DNA of 64,000 nucleotides from Polytrichum commune (GCA_950295325.1 OX485803.1:36409554-36473553), one strand, 5' to 3'. Shown: positions 1 to 12,815, counted from the stretch's first letter. The notes: generated by a model from the sequence alone, not told the origin. Numbers and translations: made by a program.

Positions 1-830
1 GCATAATATTTGCTCCTCGCAGCTTGTGCGAAATTCGTCTAGAGTCCGTACTACACATCAGTCAGGGTTCCCATTACAAATGCAAGTGGTCAGCATGTAA
101 TGTTGAATCAATGTCGTTACACACCATTTACAGCTCAATGTCTTCACATGGGTGATCCAAAATTTGCCCAACGGCTAATTCAACATGAGTTCAAACATTT
201 ACTGTTTATTTAACATTGATCTAAAGTACGAAAACGGTAGGAGTGCAACTTTATGGGCAACAAAGCCCTTCGACGTTGTACATCTTCACAACATTTCACT
301 GCAGTACTCGTCTGCTTCCAAGATTATTGAAGAGCTGGTAAGGATAGTTTCTTTGATGTGCATGAGATGATTGGAGCTGATGTAAGGAAGCGAACACAGG
401 TAGGGCTTGCTCAAATATAAATTAAGTGGGAGCTACAAAGGGTTAGCCTCTCTGACCCAATTTGGGTCATGTCATCACAAACCTCTAGCTACATCCATAT
501 GTATAGACTCAAAAGACCTATGCATTGAATCGACATAAAGCAACCAAGGTTCGATGCATAGTTGTTGTGAGGGTTGATGAAAAGGGACTCTCAAGTTCAT
601 CAACTTTGTCCAGTATCTACCAAATAGGTCAATATTGGTGTGCATCTCACCACAAACCTCGACATCCATATGCCTTGATTCAACATATGGCAACGAAGGT
701 ATGATGCATAGCGGGTGTGAGGGTCAGTAGACGGACACCCTGAAGTTCATCAGCTATGTCCAACATCTAAGAAACAGGTAGATGGCACCAATACTGAAAG
801 TGCTACATTTTCCGGCATCCTTGAAATTAC
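1..830. other. No recognisable gene
   Basis: Only short open frames with no family motif. Two loosely similar passages, around 470-560 and 600-720, share wording about 130 bp apart and look like decayed repeat DNA. Confidence 0.5.
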
Positions 831-865
831 AGAGAGAGGGGATGAACTAGCTTGAGGGCCCTCGC

Positions 866-1985
866 CTACATATGGTGAAGAAAACGAGGAAGTGCGCTTC
901 AACACACTGCAGAGTACTCAAAATCTGGCCAACATGCATGAACAAAGTGCGCATGCCAGCTTTCGAGATTAGTTTGAAAACAAGATAATGAGGAGGTCGA
1001 ATGAAGAAAAGAATTGGACAATGTAGCTTGTGACTATGTTAAGTTGACCCTGGCTAGGCTGGCGACGCATGCGAAAGTCAAACTGATAGACAAATCACAT
1101 GACTCTGTAAGAGAGGAGGACATCTGACTTACTGGGGCACACTTGGTGATCTGTGAGCCGAATTATTTGTATACACTGAAACACCGAGTTGTAATTATTT
1201 CTTGGCAGTAGATCGGATCTCGTTCTTCTACAGGGGGGTAACGTTGGTGTGCTTCCCGTGAGTGTTGAAACTTGATCCTAGCTCGGCTACATATGGTGGA
1301 CAAAATCAAGATGTGCACTTCGAGCATACTCCGGGGTATTCAAAACCGTGCCAACAAGCATGAACAAAGTGTGCATGACAACTTTCAAGATTAGCTACAA
1401 ACACATGGTGAGGAGGTCGAATGAAAGAGAAAACTAAACTTAGACAGTGTAGCTTGTGACTAAGTTAAGTTAAGCTTGGCTATGATGGCGATGCAGGCAA
1501 AAGTAAAGCTTATAGACAAATCGCATGACTCTGTAAGAGAGGAAGACATGTGACAAACTGGGGCACACTTGGTAGCCGAATTATTTCTTTGCACTGAAAC
1601 ACCGACCTATAATTACTTCTTGGCAGTAGATCGGATCTCATTCTTCTTCTGGAGAGTAACAGTGGTGTGCTCCCTGTGAGTGTCGAAACTTGAACCTATG
1701 GTGGAGAAAATCAAGATGTGCACTTCGAGCATACTCCAGGGTATTCAAAACCCTGCCAACAAGCATGAACAAAGTGCGCATGACATCTTTCAAGATTAGC
1801 TTCAAAACAAGATGGTGAGGAGGTCGAATGAAAGAGAAAACTAAACTTAGACAGTGTAGCTTGTGAGTAAGTTAAGATAACCTTGGCTATGGTGGCGATG
1901 CACGCGAAAGTAAAGCGGATAGACAGATCGCATGATTCTGTAAGAGACGAGGAGATCGGACTTACTGGGGCACACTGGGTCCTGC
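866..1985. repeat. Tandem repeat of about 400 bp, three units
   Basis: Three consecutive copies begin near 866, 1287 and 1693, marked by TATGGTG followed by a conserved text (AACAAAGTGYGCATG, GAGGAGGTCGAATGAA, GCATGACTCTGTAAGAG, CTGGGGCACACTTGG). Offsets are about 421 and 405 bp; the third copy stops near 1985. Copies are diverged by substitutions and short indels, so the array is old. No coding frame is conserved across units. Confidence 0.85.
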
Positions 1986-2299
1986 CCGCTCCTCAACTTG
2001 GCTAACCTAGAGCTTGTGACTCCTTCTCCCACTCCTCGAGCGCAACCTGTTACCAAAACGACTCAATGAAGTAAGTACAGCACGTTTGATCCTCCAGGTC
2101 TCCTGATTCTACACAATGACAATAGAGACTCGAGCCCCCATCACACCAAATCTTTCCGTCACCTTCCGGATATCAAATAGTCGGGGATGCCACTACGGGC
2201 GGAGGCCAAGTTGCTCACACCCTAACAATTTGGCGGCCAGTGGCCACCATCACAACCAGTCAAACGAGGTGGCGTAGAAATGACGGTGGGAACTTCATG

Positions 2300-2915
2300 A
2301 CGATTTGTTTATCATCTGGCACTATTTGCAAGGTCCGTATCCTATGAGAAGATGGTGCAGAGATAAAAGTACCATTTCTGTTGCAATGTCATCTGTGAAT
2401 TTCCATTCCAATTGTAATTTTTAGGGCATTATTGAATCGATCACACACTAGTCAAACAATCATAGTCAATATGTAAGGTGTCAAGACTAGGCTTTGACTT
2501 GTCATCCAAGTTAGCCAAGTTTATTCAATCTACCATAGGACTACGTCCTTGCTCCTCTTCATGTGTACGATGAAAAATCAAGTTTTGACAAAGTCACGTG
2601 ACCTTGCGACGTGTCTCTATGGTCCTTTCAACAAACTACGTGGTCGATTTAGCAATGCCCTATTTTTATTCCTAACGTGTAGTAAGATATGTGAGAACCC
2701 TAAAACCACATTCTTGAAATTTGTTCCATAGACCTCGACGAATGGGCACCCTCTCGGGAATAGGACAAATCACTCATAGAAGCTACTGTAGGTTTCAAGT
2801 GCATGTAGCCATTGAGCTTTGGTTGGTCGTTCCAAACTTAATATCTTGTCTGTACTCATCAATATTGAACATGTGTAGATCTCCCATATGTCTACAACAA
2901 ATTATCATGCGTTAG
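2300..2915. repeat. Dispersed repeat D, copy 1 (second copy 7490-8120)
   Basis: About 600 bp is closely similar to 7490-8120 in the same orientation. Shared text includes the passage on both sides of GTCAATATGTAAGGTGTCAA, CTACCATAGGACTAC and GTGTACGATGAAAAATCAA. Both copies begin with a stretch that resembles the right part of repeat family A. Short open frames inside it are not conserved between copies, so it is noncoding. Confidence 0.8.
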
Positions 2916-3570
2916 ATCTTGTATGTAGATTGAGCTCAAAGGGAGCAATTGCAATCAAAGTCGTTTTTGTAGGTGCGTGACTAAATATGCTCTCGCCTCT
3001 CACCTGAAGATTAATGTGGCTAACCATGCTAGATCAATTCTAGAGTTGTTTTTTGGAATATCGGGGCGTCTAATGTGACTTATGGGAACTGGTGAATTTA
3101 CTGTTATATTTGTTGCTCAACGGGTGTACGACATTCTAATATTCTATTGAGAGAGATTGTCATATTTGTGACATTATTGTGCTCAACATGGTGGCATTAA
3201 CGTAGACAAAATGAGTGCGTGGTCTTAGTTGATCATGGACTAGATCAAAACGAGAGCATAGTGGATGGTGAGCCCGTGGGAGCAACGAGTCATTCCCATG
3301 TTCAAGTTGGGTTCATAGTTATAATTGATCTGCTCATGGACAAAATCCGGGAATATTGTGCCTTCACATATGTCAAAATATGACTTGTTTTGATGACCCA
3401 TCTGTTCATGGATAAACAATCGGTCATGTTGAAATATCTCATCCTTTTGGGGTTGTTTGGTTTCATTGTGTGCACCCTAAAGAGTTACCATGCTTATTTT
3501 TTTAACAATGAAATGACCATTTCCATTGTCTCACCTAAAAATTATTATTTATTTATGTTTTAAAAAAACT
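2916..3570. other. No recognisable gene
   Basis: AT-rich intergenic DNA without a motif I recognise. Confidence 0.4.
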
Positions 3571-3581
3571 AGAGGAGGAGA

Positions 3582-3851
3582 ATGGCAGTGGCTTGCTGGA
3601 AAGAGGCCGTATTCGTTGGTGAGCAAGATGTTGAGTTAAGGGGGGGGGGCTCAAGAGCTACTAATTTGGATCTTAAGTCTTTAATTACTAAAACTGTAAC
3701 CAAATTATCAATGAGGGGGCTGAAGCATGACGCTTTGGACAGACATGAGTTCTTCCACCTGCTCTTGGAGATTTGGGAGAGGGAGGAGAAGAACGAGATG
3801 TTGCGCTTATCCGTGCACCATGAGATCTACGAGATGATAGGCATTTAGAGT
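3582..3851 (+). CDS. Unrecognised open frame, about 88 aa, doubtful
   Basis: An ATG-initiated frame follows a purine stretch (ACTAGAGGAGGAGA). The predicted peptide is charged and helix-like in its second half, with many Leu, Glu, His and Arg residues, unlike the low-complexity products of most chance frames here. A run of ten G bases near 3640 lies inside it, so a sequencing or indel error could shift the frame. No family is recognised. It may be an exon or relic of a larger gene, or chance. Confidence 0.25.
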
Positions 3852-3985
3852 GTTTTCCAAGGGGTCATGCTCACCGCCCTCACACAAGAATTCACAAGAA
3901 AGAAAAGAAAAGAAATCACTTGTAGTGCAATATAAACATTTCAAGTTGAGAAATCCCATTTGGATTCCCTCATACTGTGACACAG

Positions 3986-4330
3986 GATGTAAGGTAGATG
4001 TGCCTACTCTGGTTACTTATCTTAATCGGACACCTAGGTATGTGGTTATGTGTGGTATGTGGTTAGCTGTGGCTTCAAGAATGGATATAAAAAAGATGTA
4101 GGCTCAGTAGTCAACATAATTGGGGGACTCTATACAACCATTTAATGAGCAAGAGAATCTTCACTTTGATAATGAATAAGATAGTTATGTAAGCTCCAAA
4201 AATTATGAGAGAAGTCGCTATAGTCTCAATTTGGATTTGCTAACCATCTTGTACTAATTGCGTGCTTCTTATTCTAGGAGAAGTGAGTTAGTTGGAAAAA
4301 CTAACTATTTAAGACCCATCTACCTGAATT
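3986..4330 (+). repeat. Repeat family A (MITE-like), plus copy
   Basis: A roughly 340-bp dispersed element recognised by AGTCAACATAATTGGGGGA, ATCTTCACTTTGATAATGAATA and AGCTCCAAAAA. The left end reads GGTAGATGTGCCTA. The right end reads as the complement of GGTAGATGGGTCTTAA. The ends therefore form short imperfect inverted repeats. No protein is encoded. Other copies are listed separately and in the findings. Confidence 0.8.
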
Positions 4331-4742
4331 ATCTTCTTTCAACATGTGTATAACACATTCACCCTAAAAATCTACAATAAGGATCTATTTCATAAACATG
4401 TTAGAATGTGCGGTGGTAAGTGCTAAGGATGGAATATAGACCTTCACAACTTCATAGAACCCTCTTAACTTCACTAGAGAAGGATCAAATTGAGATAATC
4501 TATGAATACAAATACCTTGGGATTGACTTTTATTCACATGGTTACTTTGAGATATCATGTTAAAGGCAAAGAATCACAAGTATGAATGCCTTGATGGGCA
4601 CCTTAAAGGGGGGGAAATAGTCGGAGTCACATGTCGGGAACTCAAATCTCACCTATTCAAGGCTTTGGTGCTTCCAACTTACAGCCGGAGATGCTAACGG
4701 ATGATGCCAAAAGTGGCCAATGCGATCAACTCCTCGAGTGAA

Positions 4743-5075
4743 GGTCACACACGTTGGATAACTGCGGTTTTGGAACGGAGTTTGGTAACCCATGGTAAAA
4801 GAATGTTGGCCTTGACATGCATGTGCCTAACTTCAAGGAGCTAGGTTTGGAGGTTGGTCCCTCTTTTATTACGTAGAATCATCCGTTTTCAACTCCAATC
4901 CAAGACGGTGGTTTTGCAAGCCTTAAAACCCCCATATTTGATCGGAGTTAAAAGAGGGTCCAACCTCAAATCCCAATTCCTCGAAGTTAGGCACATTTCA
5001 AGGCCAACATTCTCTTACCTTGGGTTACCAAACTCTGTTTCAAAACCGGCATTTTTAACGTGTGTGGCCTCCTCT
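4743..5075. mobile_element. Foldback (inverted-repeat) element
   Basis: The left arm (about 4743-4867) and right arm (about 4945-5075) are inverted copies sharing GAGTTTGGTAACCCA, GAATGTTGGCCTTGA and GTGCCTAACTTC. Arms are about 120 bp and close to 85-90 percent alike by eye, around a loop of about 75 bp. This is the shape of a foldback MITE. No transposase is present. Confidence 0.8.
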
Positions 5076-5109
5076 TCATTCATTGAATGTTCGTAGGTGG
5101 CCCACACAC

Positions 5110-5990
5110 CTTGACATGGAGTTTCATCCTTAAAGGACGTAGAGGTCCAATGTACGACCTAATTTCAACATAACAATAATTTGGACATATGTATTTGAGT
5201 GATATGTGGTCAGGTGTGGATCAAAGAACTGGCACCAAAACGGCATGATGTGTTTTACATAGATTGGACTATGTGTGCAAAACATGTTGAACATTCTAGG
5301 CTCAATGGTCAACATAGTTGGGGGAACCTATATGACATCTTGATGAACATGGAATCTTCACTTTGATAATGAATACAGTTGAAGATATTGCATATGAACT
5401 GTGCACATTATGGGACATATAGCTACGGCCACCATTTGGAATTGCTAATGATTAACTCGCACTTATTGCATATTTCATATCCTCTAAGAAGTGTAGACTC
5501 GTGTAGAGCAATAAAATATCCAAACAACACATGTTTACCTTATATGCGTAATTTTTATGAGCCTCACCAAGTTTGTAAGGCATATATTTTATATTAAAAA
5601 GTTTGAAGCGTAGTTTGGTGCATTATAAACTTATGTCAAATAGGCGATAAAACATACCCATATATGACATGGTTGATCAAAAAACTAAATATGTATCATC
5701 ATTTAACGACACCAAGTTTGTGTATTGTAACCCGATTTTTTAATAACAATCTTATGTTTAACTTGTTTGAGATGTTGTATAAGAATAGCGAGTTAATTCT
5801 GAGTAGGGTCGTTTATGACACATTTGACTAAAGCGAAAAGAATGTAGCTCATTTACATGTTTTGTGCATGTAGAGGCCAAGTTTAGGCATCTAAGACGCT
5901 CAAGGATTAACTCTAAAATAACTAGGGATGTGTGTCCATGGGATAAATGTTGATTTGTGCATACCCCAAACAAGTATGATAGTAATGTTT
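5110..5990 (+). repeat. Repeat family B, interrupted by a family A copy (about 5165-5540)
   Basis: Flanking parts 5110-5165 and 5540-5990 match one continuous repeat at 48300-48720. Matching text includes AAAGGACGTAG, CAATGTACGACCTA, GCCTCACCAAGT, and later TGACTAAA…ATGTAGCTCA…TACATGTTTTGTGC. The 48-kb copy lacks the middle and so represents the empty site. The middle carries family A hallmarks (GGCTCAATGGTCAACAT, ATCTTCACTTTGATAATGAATA). This is a nested insertion. Confidence 0.7.
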
Positions 5991-6649
5991 TACTTGGTCT
6001 ATGGTATTCAATCCATATGATTTAGCAAAATCCGTCAGATAAAGTGGGAATGAAATGTAAGTGAAATTATAAGCATGTGAGAAAAATAATTAAATATCAT
6101 AATTTCTAATAGGATAAATCCTCGTCCCATTTATAGATTACACAAAGTGAGATATTGCAACTTGAAGTCCATTATAAGTTTTTGCATTTGTAGGAACATT
6201 AAGACTTGTCTCTATCATGCTAACAAAACAATACAAACTTGTTATAAGAGCGTTGAAATTTCAACTCATATTCTTTTGTTTTAGGAATGAAGCCGAGATT
6301 GCTCGTTAAGAGTCATGAAGGACATGCACGTGGGCATAGGAAGGGTTAGGTTTGGGGGCACCACTTGGTGATTGCCAACTCTTAGATGTGGGATTTTGAG
6401 ATAGGGAAAAACCCTTTGTATCGTCCCATCTGCTCATGCGGTCAAGCTTTAGCAATGGCCAACAAATGTGTGAGTGCATGATGTCGAAAGATGGACATTG
6501 GGTGAGCTCCACATGACCCCCATTCTTTCCAAAACACATAATTTTCATGGCCACAAAATTGGGTTTGGTGCAATTACGCCGAATTTAGCCTAATTAAAAT
6601 GCGCTAGGACTCATGACTGAGCAATGCGATTAAAGTGAGAGCACCTAAT

Positions 6650-7560
6650 TTGGCTACTCATATGAAATAGACACCCATATATTGACCAATGTGTGGTAAG
6701 GTGTGGATCCAAGATCAATCACCAAAAATACGTGGGTGCAAGCATGGTAAAGTGGACCAAAATCTACTCTAGTATCCTGAAACCGTAGTTTTTTGGGTCA
6801 AATGCCATAACGTAGTAGCAAATAGTTGTTTCGATTCAATATTTTCATGGTGACGTCTATTATTGTGTTAAGTACTCAAATATAGAATACCGAGTTGAGA
6901 TCTTCAAAACTTATCATTAATTCTAATGCTCAAAGAAAAAATTGGTAGATTTTGTTTTGGACGTAAATTTTATGACTTTACCTATTTTGAATTTGGTTGT
7001 GTTTTTTCATATTTCTTAAATTCATCATATACTTGAGGTCATCATCAAGTATATTTCTTTTGCATAAAATTATCAATCAAATGCAATTTTTCCATATTTC
7101 AAACAAAATTTTGACAATTGTTTGTTCAATACCACCACTTGCACACTACTTGCACTCTCTTCTAAAATTTGTAGACCTTTTTCAGATTAGTTTTGTCAAC
7201 ATGAACTTCTTGGCTTTGTAGTTTGATATGTTTTGAAACGTTTATGATGTTTTCCTCTTCACAAAATTCAAAGTTTGAATCACTTTCACTTAAACATGTG
7301 CAAGGATCAAGAGTTGTCCACTTTACCGTGCTTGCACCCACATGTATCAAAAAGAGAGTGCATTATATGCTCAATTTGATAACCAATCAAAAGACTCAAT
7401 AATCAACATAAATGGGGGGGGGGCTATATTTATCATTCAATAAGATAGGGGATCTTTAATTTGATATAGAACTCATCTATGATGAAAATGGCTACACCTC
7501 GATTTGCTAATCATCTCCCACTATTTGCATGTTTCCTATTCTATAAGAAGATGGTGCATA
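6650..7560 (+). repeat. Repeat family A copy, split by a TIR element
   Basis: The left part (6650-6731, with GACACCCATATATTGACC and GGTGTGGATCCAAGA) and right part (7342-7560, with CAATAATCAACATAAATGGGGG and GATTTGCTAATCATCTCCCACT) are consecutive pieces of family A. They are separated by the element at 6732-7341. Confidence 0.65.
6732..7341. mobile_element. MITE-like element with 26-bp TIRs
   Basis: The left end GTGGGTGCAAGCATGGTAAA is repeated inverted at the right end, complement GTGGGTGCAAGCACGGTAAA. About 26 bp match with one mismatch. The element is 610 bp, AT-rich and lacks a transposase frame. It sits inside a family A repeat whose sequence continues on both sides. No long target duplication is clear; at most AC is repeated at the edges. 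Confidence 0.75.
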
Positions 7561-8120
7561 GCTAAAAGTACTATTTATGCTACAATGTCATCACTGAATT
7601 TCCATTCCAAATGTATATTTTTAGGGGATTGTTAAATCGTTCACACATTGGTCAAACAATCACAGTCAATATGTAAGGTGTCAACTAGGATTTGACTTGT
7701 CATCCAAGTTGGCCAAGTTTATTCATTCTACCATAGGACTACATCCTTGCTCCTCTTCATGTGTACGATGAAAAATCAAAATTTTGACAAAATCACATGA
7801 CCTTGCGACGTGTCTCTATGGTCCTTTCAACAATCTAAGTGGTCGACTTAGCAATGCCCTATTTTTATTCCCAATGTGTAGTAAGATATGTGAGAACCCT
7901 AGGACCATATTCTTGAAGTTTGTTCCATAAACTTGGACGAAAGGGCACCCTCTCGGGAATAGGACAAATGTACCTTAGTGATCACTCATAAAAACTAGTT
8001 TAGGGTTCAAGTGTTTGTGGCCATTGAGCTTTGGTTGGCCGGTACAAGCTTAATTATTTGTCTGCACTCATCAATATTGAACATGTGTCCCATATTGTCT
8101 GCAACAAATCAAAATAACTT
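7490..8120. repeat. Dispersed repeat D, copy 2
   Basis: Second copy of the roughly 600-bp repeat at 2300-2915, same orientation and similar throughout. Substitutions and small gaps indicate an old duplication or two members of one element family. Confidence 0.8.
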
Positions 8121-8524
8121 AGGGCCAATTTACACCATGTACCATGGAAGAGGGCCTTTATCAATGGTTCAACTCCCATGGTTTGACTTCTTACAAAATT
8201 AGTTTTCAATGCCTTGGGCCCCTCACTAGGTGTAAACCAAATGTGGATTTACCATGTGAATGTGTTGATTTTTATTAATATATGCTAAAAAAAAGGTAGT
8301 TTTGGATAATTAGAAGTTTGCCCATTCTCTTGTCTTCTCTTGGGTTTTACTTGTCTTCACTTCTTTTTAAATGTGTCGAAGATGTGGCTTGCAAATCTTC
8401 TCACAACAATTTTTACAAAAGCAAATGAGCGACTCAATTTGTACATGTTCAATGTAATATACATGTGACATGTACCTTGTGTTGTACATTGAGCATTATC
8501 TGCAACCCACTTCACCATGTGTGC

Positions 8525-9290
8525 TCAAAATCTTGAGTTCTAGATGTCCCACATTGTTTGATGAAACACGTGGGAGCAACTGCCACTTACTGAGTGATTT
8601 TTCATCCAAATTTCAAGTGTCCATGACAATGTTTCATCAGGAGTTGGTGAAAATAGAAGGTAGGGTTTTGGCCAATGGATGAACTTATCCATCATCCATG
8701 ACAGGAACTTCATTCACTTATTCATAAGAAGTGTCATCCGAAAAGATACCATAGTGACATTAAATACCATATGACACTAAATGTCGTATTCATTAGTGTA
8801 GTCAGCAGGTCAGTCACAAAACTTTTAATTTATTATTATTAAAACATTCCTCGGTCAGGGACTCGTAGGCCTGCAGCCCGAATGCAGCGGCTGAGATTGT
8901 TGTAAGCCTACGGCCCAGATTTCATCCCTGTCACTCTTGAGCTGTGGAGCCCTGTGTTAAAACCACCGTGGCAAACGGATGAAAACGGAACGATCACTGT
9001 GCTTCTCATCCACAGACAGGTCCACAAAAATATGATATTCAGTGTCATATGGTATTCAATGTCACTATAGTGACTTTTCGGATGACACTTCTTGTGAAAA
9101 CGTGAACAAATACTGTTATGGATGATGGATGAGTTCATCCATTGGCCAAAACCCTACTTTCTCTTGGCACCAACTGCTGATGAAACATTGTCATGGATGA
9201 TTGGAGTTTGGATGAAAATCCACTCGGTAACTGATAGTAATTGCAACACTGTAAATCTATAATCTCTCAAATTTTTACAAGGAGGGACAA
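8525..9290. mobile_element. Large foldback element, arms about 200-260 bp
   Basis: The left arm (about 8525-8793) and right arm (about 9028-9290) are inverted copies sharing CATGACAATGTTTCATCAG, GTAGGGTTTTGGCCAATGGA, AAGAAGTGTCATCCGAAAAG and ACCATATGACACT. The loop is about 235 bp and contains a GC-richer patch near 8860-8920. No transposase frame is seen, so it is a non-autonomous long-TIR element. Confidence 0.85.
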
Positions 9291-9544
9291 ATAATGTTGG
9301 GTGAACATTTAGTGCTAGTGTTAGGGACACTGTACCATGGTTTACAACTAGTTTTGAACAAGACAATTACAATTGGTGACACTACATATCGTATTTAGTG
9401 TAGTTCTTATGCGATCAATTGGTGTGTAAGCTATGGACTAGAGTTAGAGAAGAGTGTTTTGATAGATGTGTTCTTAGGGTGAGTTTCCATGTAGGTTGCT
9501 CATCCACCAAATTCTAGTGTGAATAAGGACCAACCCGTTCAAAT

Positions 9545-10970
9545 GTAGAGGGAAGCTGGTGGGATTTGAAAACTTGACTTCCTTGACACACTTGAATTTG
9601 AGACACTGTCGGAGTTTGACAACATCGTCCGAGGGACTTGAAAACCTCACTTCTTTGACGGAGCTTAAATTGGGGGGATGTTCAAGCTTGACAACATTAT
9701 CCCAGGGACTTGCAAACCTCATTTCTTTCATAGAGCTTCATTTGTGGGGATGTTCAAGATTGACAACAATACCCGAGGTACTTGGAAACCTCATTTCTTT
9801 GACAGAGTTTGAGTTGAAGTATTATTCAAGCTTGGAACATTACCCGAGGGACTTGGAAACCTCGCTCCTTTGATGGAGCTTTATTTGTGGGGTTGTTCAA
9901 GCTTGACAACATCACCCGAGAAACTTGGAAACCTCACTTATATGTTATTTTAACAAGAAAACGGTAGAACCGTGAGGCTCTGTCCTTTACTATGAAAGAC
10001 TACAATTATAGTTGTCCACTTTGCTCATGCCAATCCATGGCTATTTACTATACCAAACCTTTCTTGGATTTTGTGCACCTTCTTCTCAAATGCAGGTCAA
10101 GGATTTTGATATCACCCAAAATTTTTAGAATAAATAATCAAGAACTGCCGAAATAACTAGAGTTAACTAGATTTCTTTCAATGTAATTTAGGGAGCAATT
10201 ATAGTTCTATATATACATATACATACATACACACATATATATATATACACATATACATATATAATTATAATTAACATCCACATTAAATAAAGTGGACCAA
10301 AAATAACAAGAACAAGTAACGTCCAAGTGTGAACGCAAAGTGGTTAGGAAATTTGCTCTTGAATCGAAGAAGTTGATGCATAGCCTCTGTCCTACAGACA
10401 AAGCCAATAAACTTAATAATAGTGTCAAGATATTTAATTTTTGGTTGTTTTCATTCTATTGTAGGATCTTACGTTACACTCCTAACACACCCAAATTTTA
10501 TAGAAGATGTGTGAATCCTCAGTGATTATTTAAATGTTATGGTATTGAAATATGATTTGAAAATGATTTTTTTTTCTATTTTTTCACACATCCATTGTGT
10601 GGGAATAGACAATTTGTCTTGTAATGCGGAATCTATTTACATAAATTTTGCATCATGAAAATGTAATTAAAAAATACTATGATATTCTCACACTCAGCTC
10701 TACATTATTCTATTGGAGGATCTTAGCATACAAGCCTATCATAAGACCCTATGATAGAATGCAACATGTTATAATTATGGACTTGGACTTAGTCCAATTT
10801 TACTTTAAACAAGTGCCACTTCTCTGATGAAGGTTAATTTTTTGGAATGTTCAAGCTTGATAACATTTTGTGAGGGACTTGGAAACCTCATTTCTTTGAA
10901 GGAGCTTGATTTGTTAGGATGTTCAACCCTAACAACATCACCCAAGGAACTTGGAAACTGAGGTTGTTGG
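9545..10970 (+). pseudogene. LRR gene fragment (NLR-type), broken
   Basis: A frame from about 9555 encodes four to five leucine-rich repeats of 24 residues (72 bp) of the form GLENLTSLTELKLGGCSSLT. This style is usual for the LRR domain of plant NLR-type disease-resistance proteins. The frame shifts and stops near 9873, though repeat-like sequence continues to about 9945. After roughly 0.9 kb of unrelated AT-rich DNA, two further repeat units reappear at 10840-10970 (CTTGGAAACCTCATTTCTTTGA). No NB-ARC or TIR domain is nearby. I read this as a decayed fragment disrupted by an insertion. Confidence 0.75.
10205..10266. repeat. AT/AC microsatellite
   Basis: Run of TATATACATATACATACATA-type dinucleotide and tetranucleotide repeats inside the DNA that separates the two LRR pseudogene pieces. 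Confidence 0.9.
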
Positions 10971-10979
10971 TGTGTTGCT

Positions 10980-12765
10980 TTTATTCCCCTTCTACCCCTT
11001 CACTATAACAAGAATACATTTTGAAATTGTTGCTACGCTTAGCATGCATTTCCTTCACGTTTTTTTTCCACTTATGTAGATTGGAGACCTTCTGATAGGT
11101 TGCAATAACTCCACCTCTTACAATTGGTTGTTTTTCTTATTGGATTAAATTCCTAAAATTCCTAAAACATGAAACATGAAACATGAAAGGATGAAAGGAT
11201 GATAGTCAACTTATATCATTTTTTTTAATCTTGTGCTTGTCTATCATGTTCATTGTTGGCATAATTCATTCTTTCATTGCACCTGTGGAAGAACATGATC
11301 AATTTGTAGCTATCCGTTATATTAATATATGTTCTCTCTCTCTCTCTCTCTCAACTTGGAGAGTAACAAAGTCTATGTAGATTTTTAGAGATGTAGTTGT
11401 ACCGTATGAATGCTCCTCCAACAACTAACGTTGTCTCATGTGGTTCAAATTTTGTGGAATGCAAATGCGTAGACGATTCATACCCCATATGCCAAAAGTT
11501 TGTACTTTTCTCAATGAGCACTTTGAATCTTCATGGGCACGTGTCTGACCACAAGCAAATATTCACTTTGATAATGAATAGGACGTTCATACGAGCTCCG
11601 ACAATGAAGAGGCAAATGGCTTCGGGCACAATCAGGAACTCGTTAATCATCTTGCACTAATTGCATGTCTTACATCCTACAAAAGTGGTGGAAAAAGAGA
11701 AGTGTCCATCTCGGTTACGTTCAATATCTTAGTGGTAGAGTTGTGTTCATGGTGGAAGCGTTTTGTAGTTGCCACGAGCCACAACGTTGTGACCTTTGAT
11801 GCAAGAACATCTACATGACTTTGTGGCCCAAAACCATGCATCAAAGTGAGGGGGCTATCTCGATGAATGCTTGTCAAAACTAAACGAACATATGTTCAAT
11901 AGCCTATCCAAGTTCCATATGGAGGGCTAAATGGTCCACCAACATCCACTACCCACAAACCATCCCAACATTGTAGGAAGCACGATATGCCTTGTAGTAT
12001 ATCCTACATGTTCTTCATAGATATTTGATTGCAAGGTTTGGGCTCCACATATGGTGACATCATCTTTCCCTCCTTGTCAATACGCCAAACAAGAAGCCCT
12101 CTAGTGGACTCCAATCTTGCATCATGCACAATAGCTTGTATTGCGTGGCTGGAATACCGCCATTACACATGTAAAACTAAAATTATTAAGCCTTCATGTG
12201 CCCAATTAGACATGTGGTCCACTTTGAAGATATGGTTCCATAAATGTTTTGAAGTCTGATACCTCCTCAATCATATGTGGGATGACAAGATCATTGTCCA
12301 AATCCATGTGTGACTTCATTGAAAGTGGAATTATTGGGAATTTTTCATGCAATTTCATGTTCCACTACCCTAAACATGCATCGACATCATAATGCGTGTG
12401 GCCCACCAATAGAAAAAATACAAACACCTCCTTGAAAATGCCTTTCGCAACTAGCAAAAACCAATGGGCGAACACAAACAAGTTTAATTGATGTGTAGCT
12501 TAAGACTCGATCCCAACCATATGCGCATCCCAATCGCACTTCAATGTTTCACATTCAACACACCGAGCAAACTTGTCACTACGGTTTTTTGATAATGTAG
12601 TCATAGAAGTTTGTTCTCTTACTCGTGCTCAATTTGGACAACAAATGGGCTCCAAACCATCCTTCTCACCAACTACATTTACATTCAACAAGGGGTCAAT
12701 CTATTTCGTTTCCACGAGAAGAAATATTTTCACAACCTTCTTCCATGTTGAGAGTGTAAATGTTT
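10980..12765. other. No gene recognised; degenerate repeat
   Basis: A (CT)n run lies at about 11332-11352. At 11550-11700 a partial family A copy is seen (TTCACTTTGATAATGAATAGG, GAGCTCCGACAATGA). The remainder has short frames on both strands with no motif I can name; it may be decayed retroelement sequence. Confidence 0.4.
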
Positions 12766-12815
12766 TGTGTGGCATCACGTTATCGTAGTGTAAATACATA
12801 CACTATATACATGTG

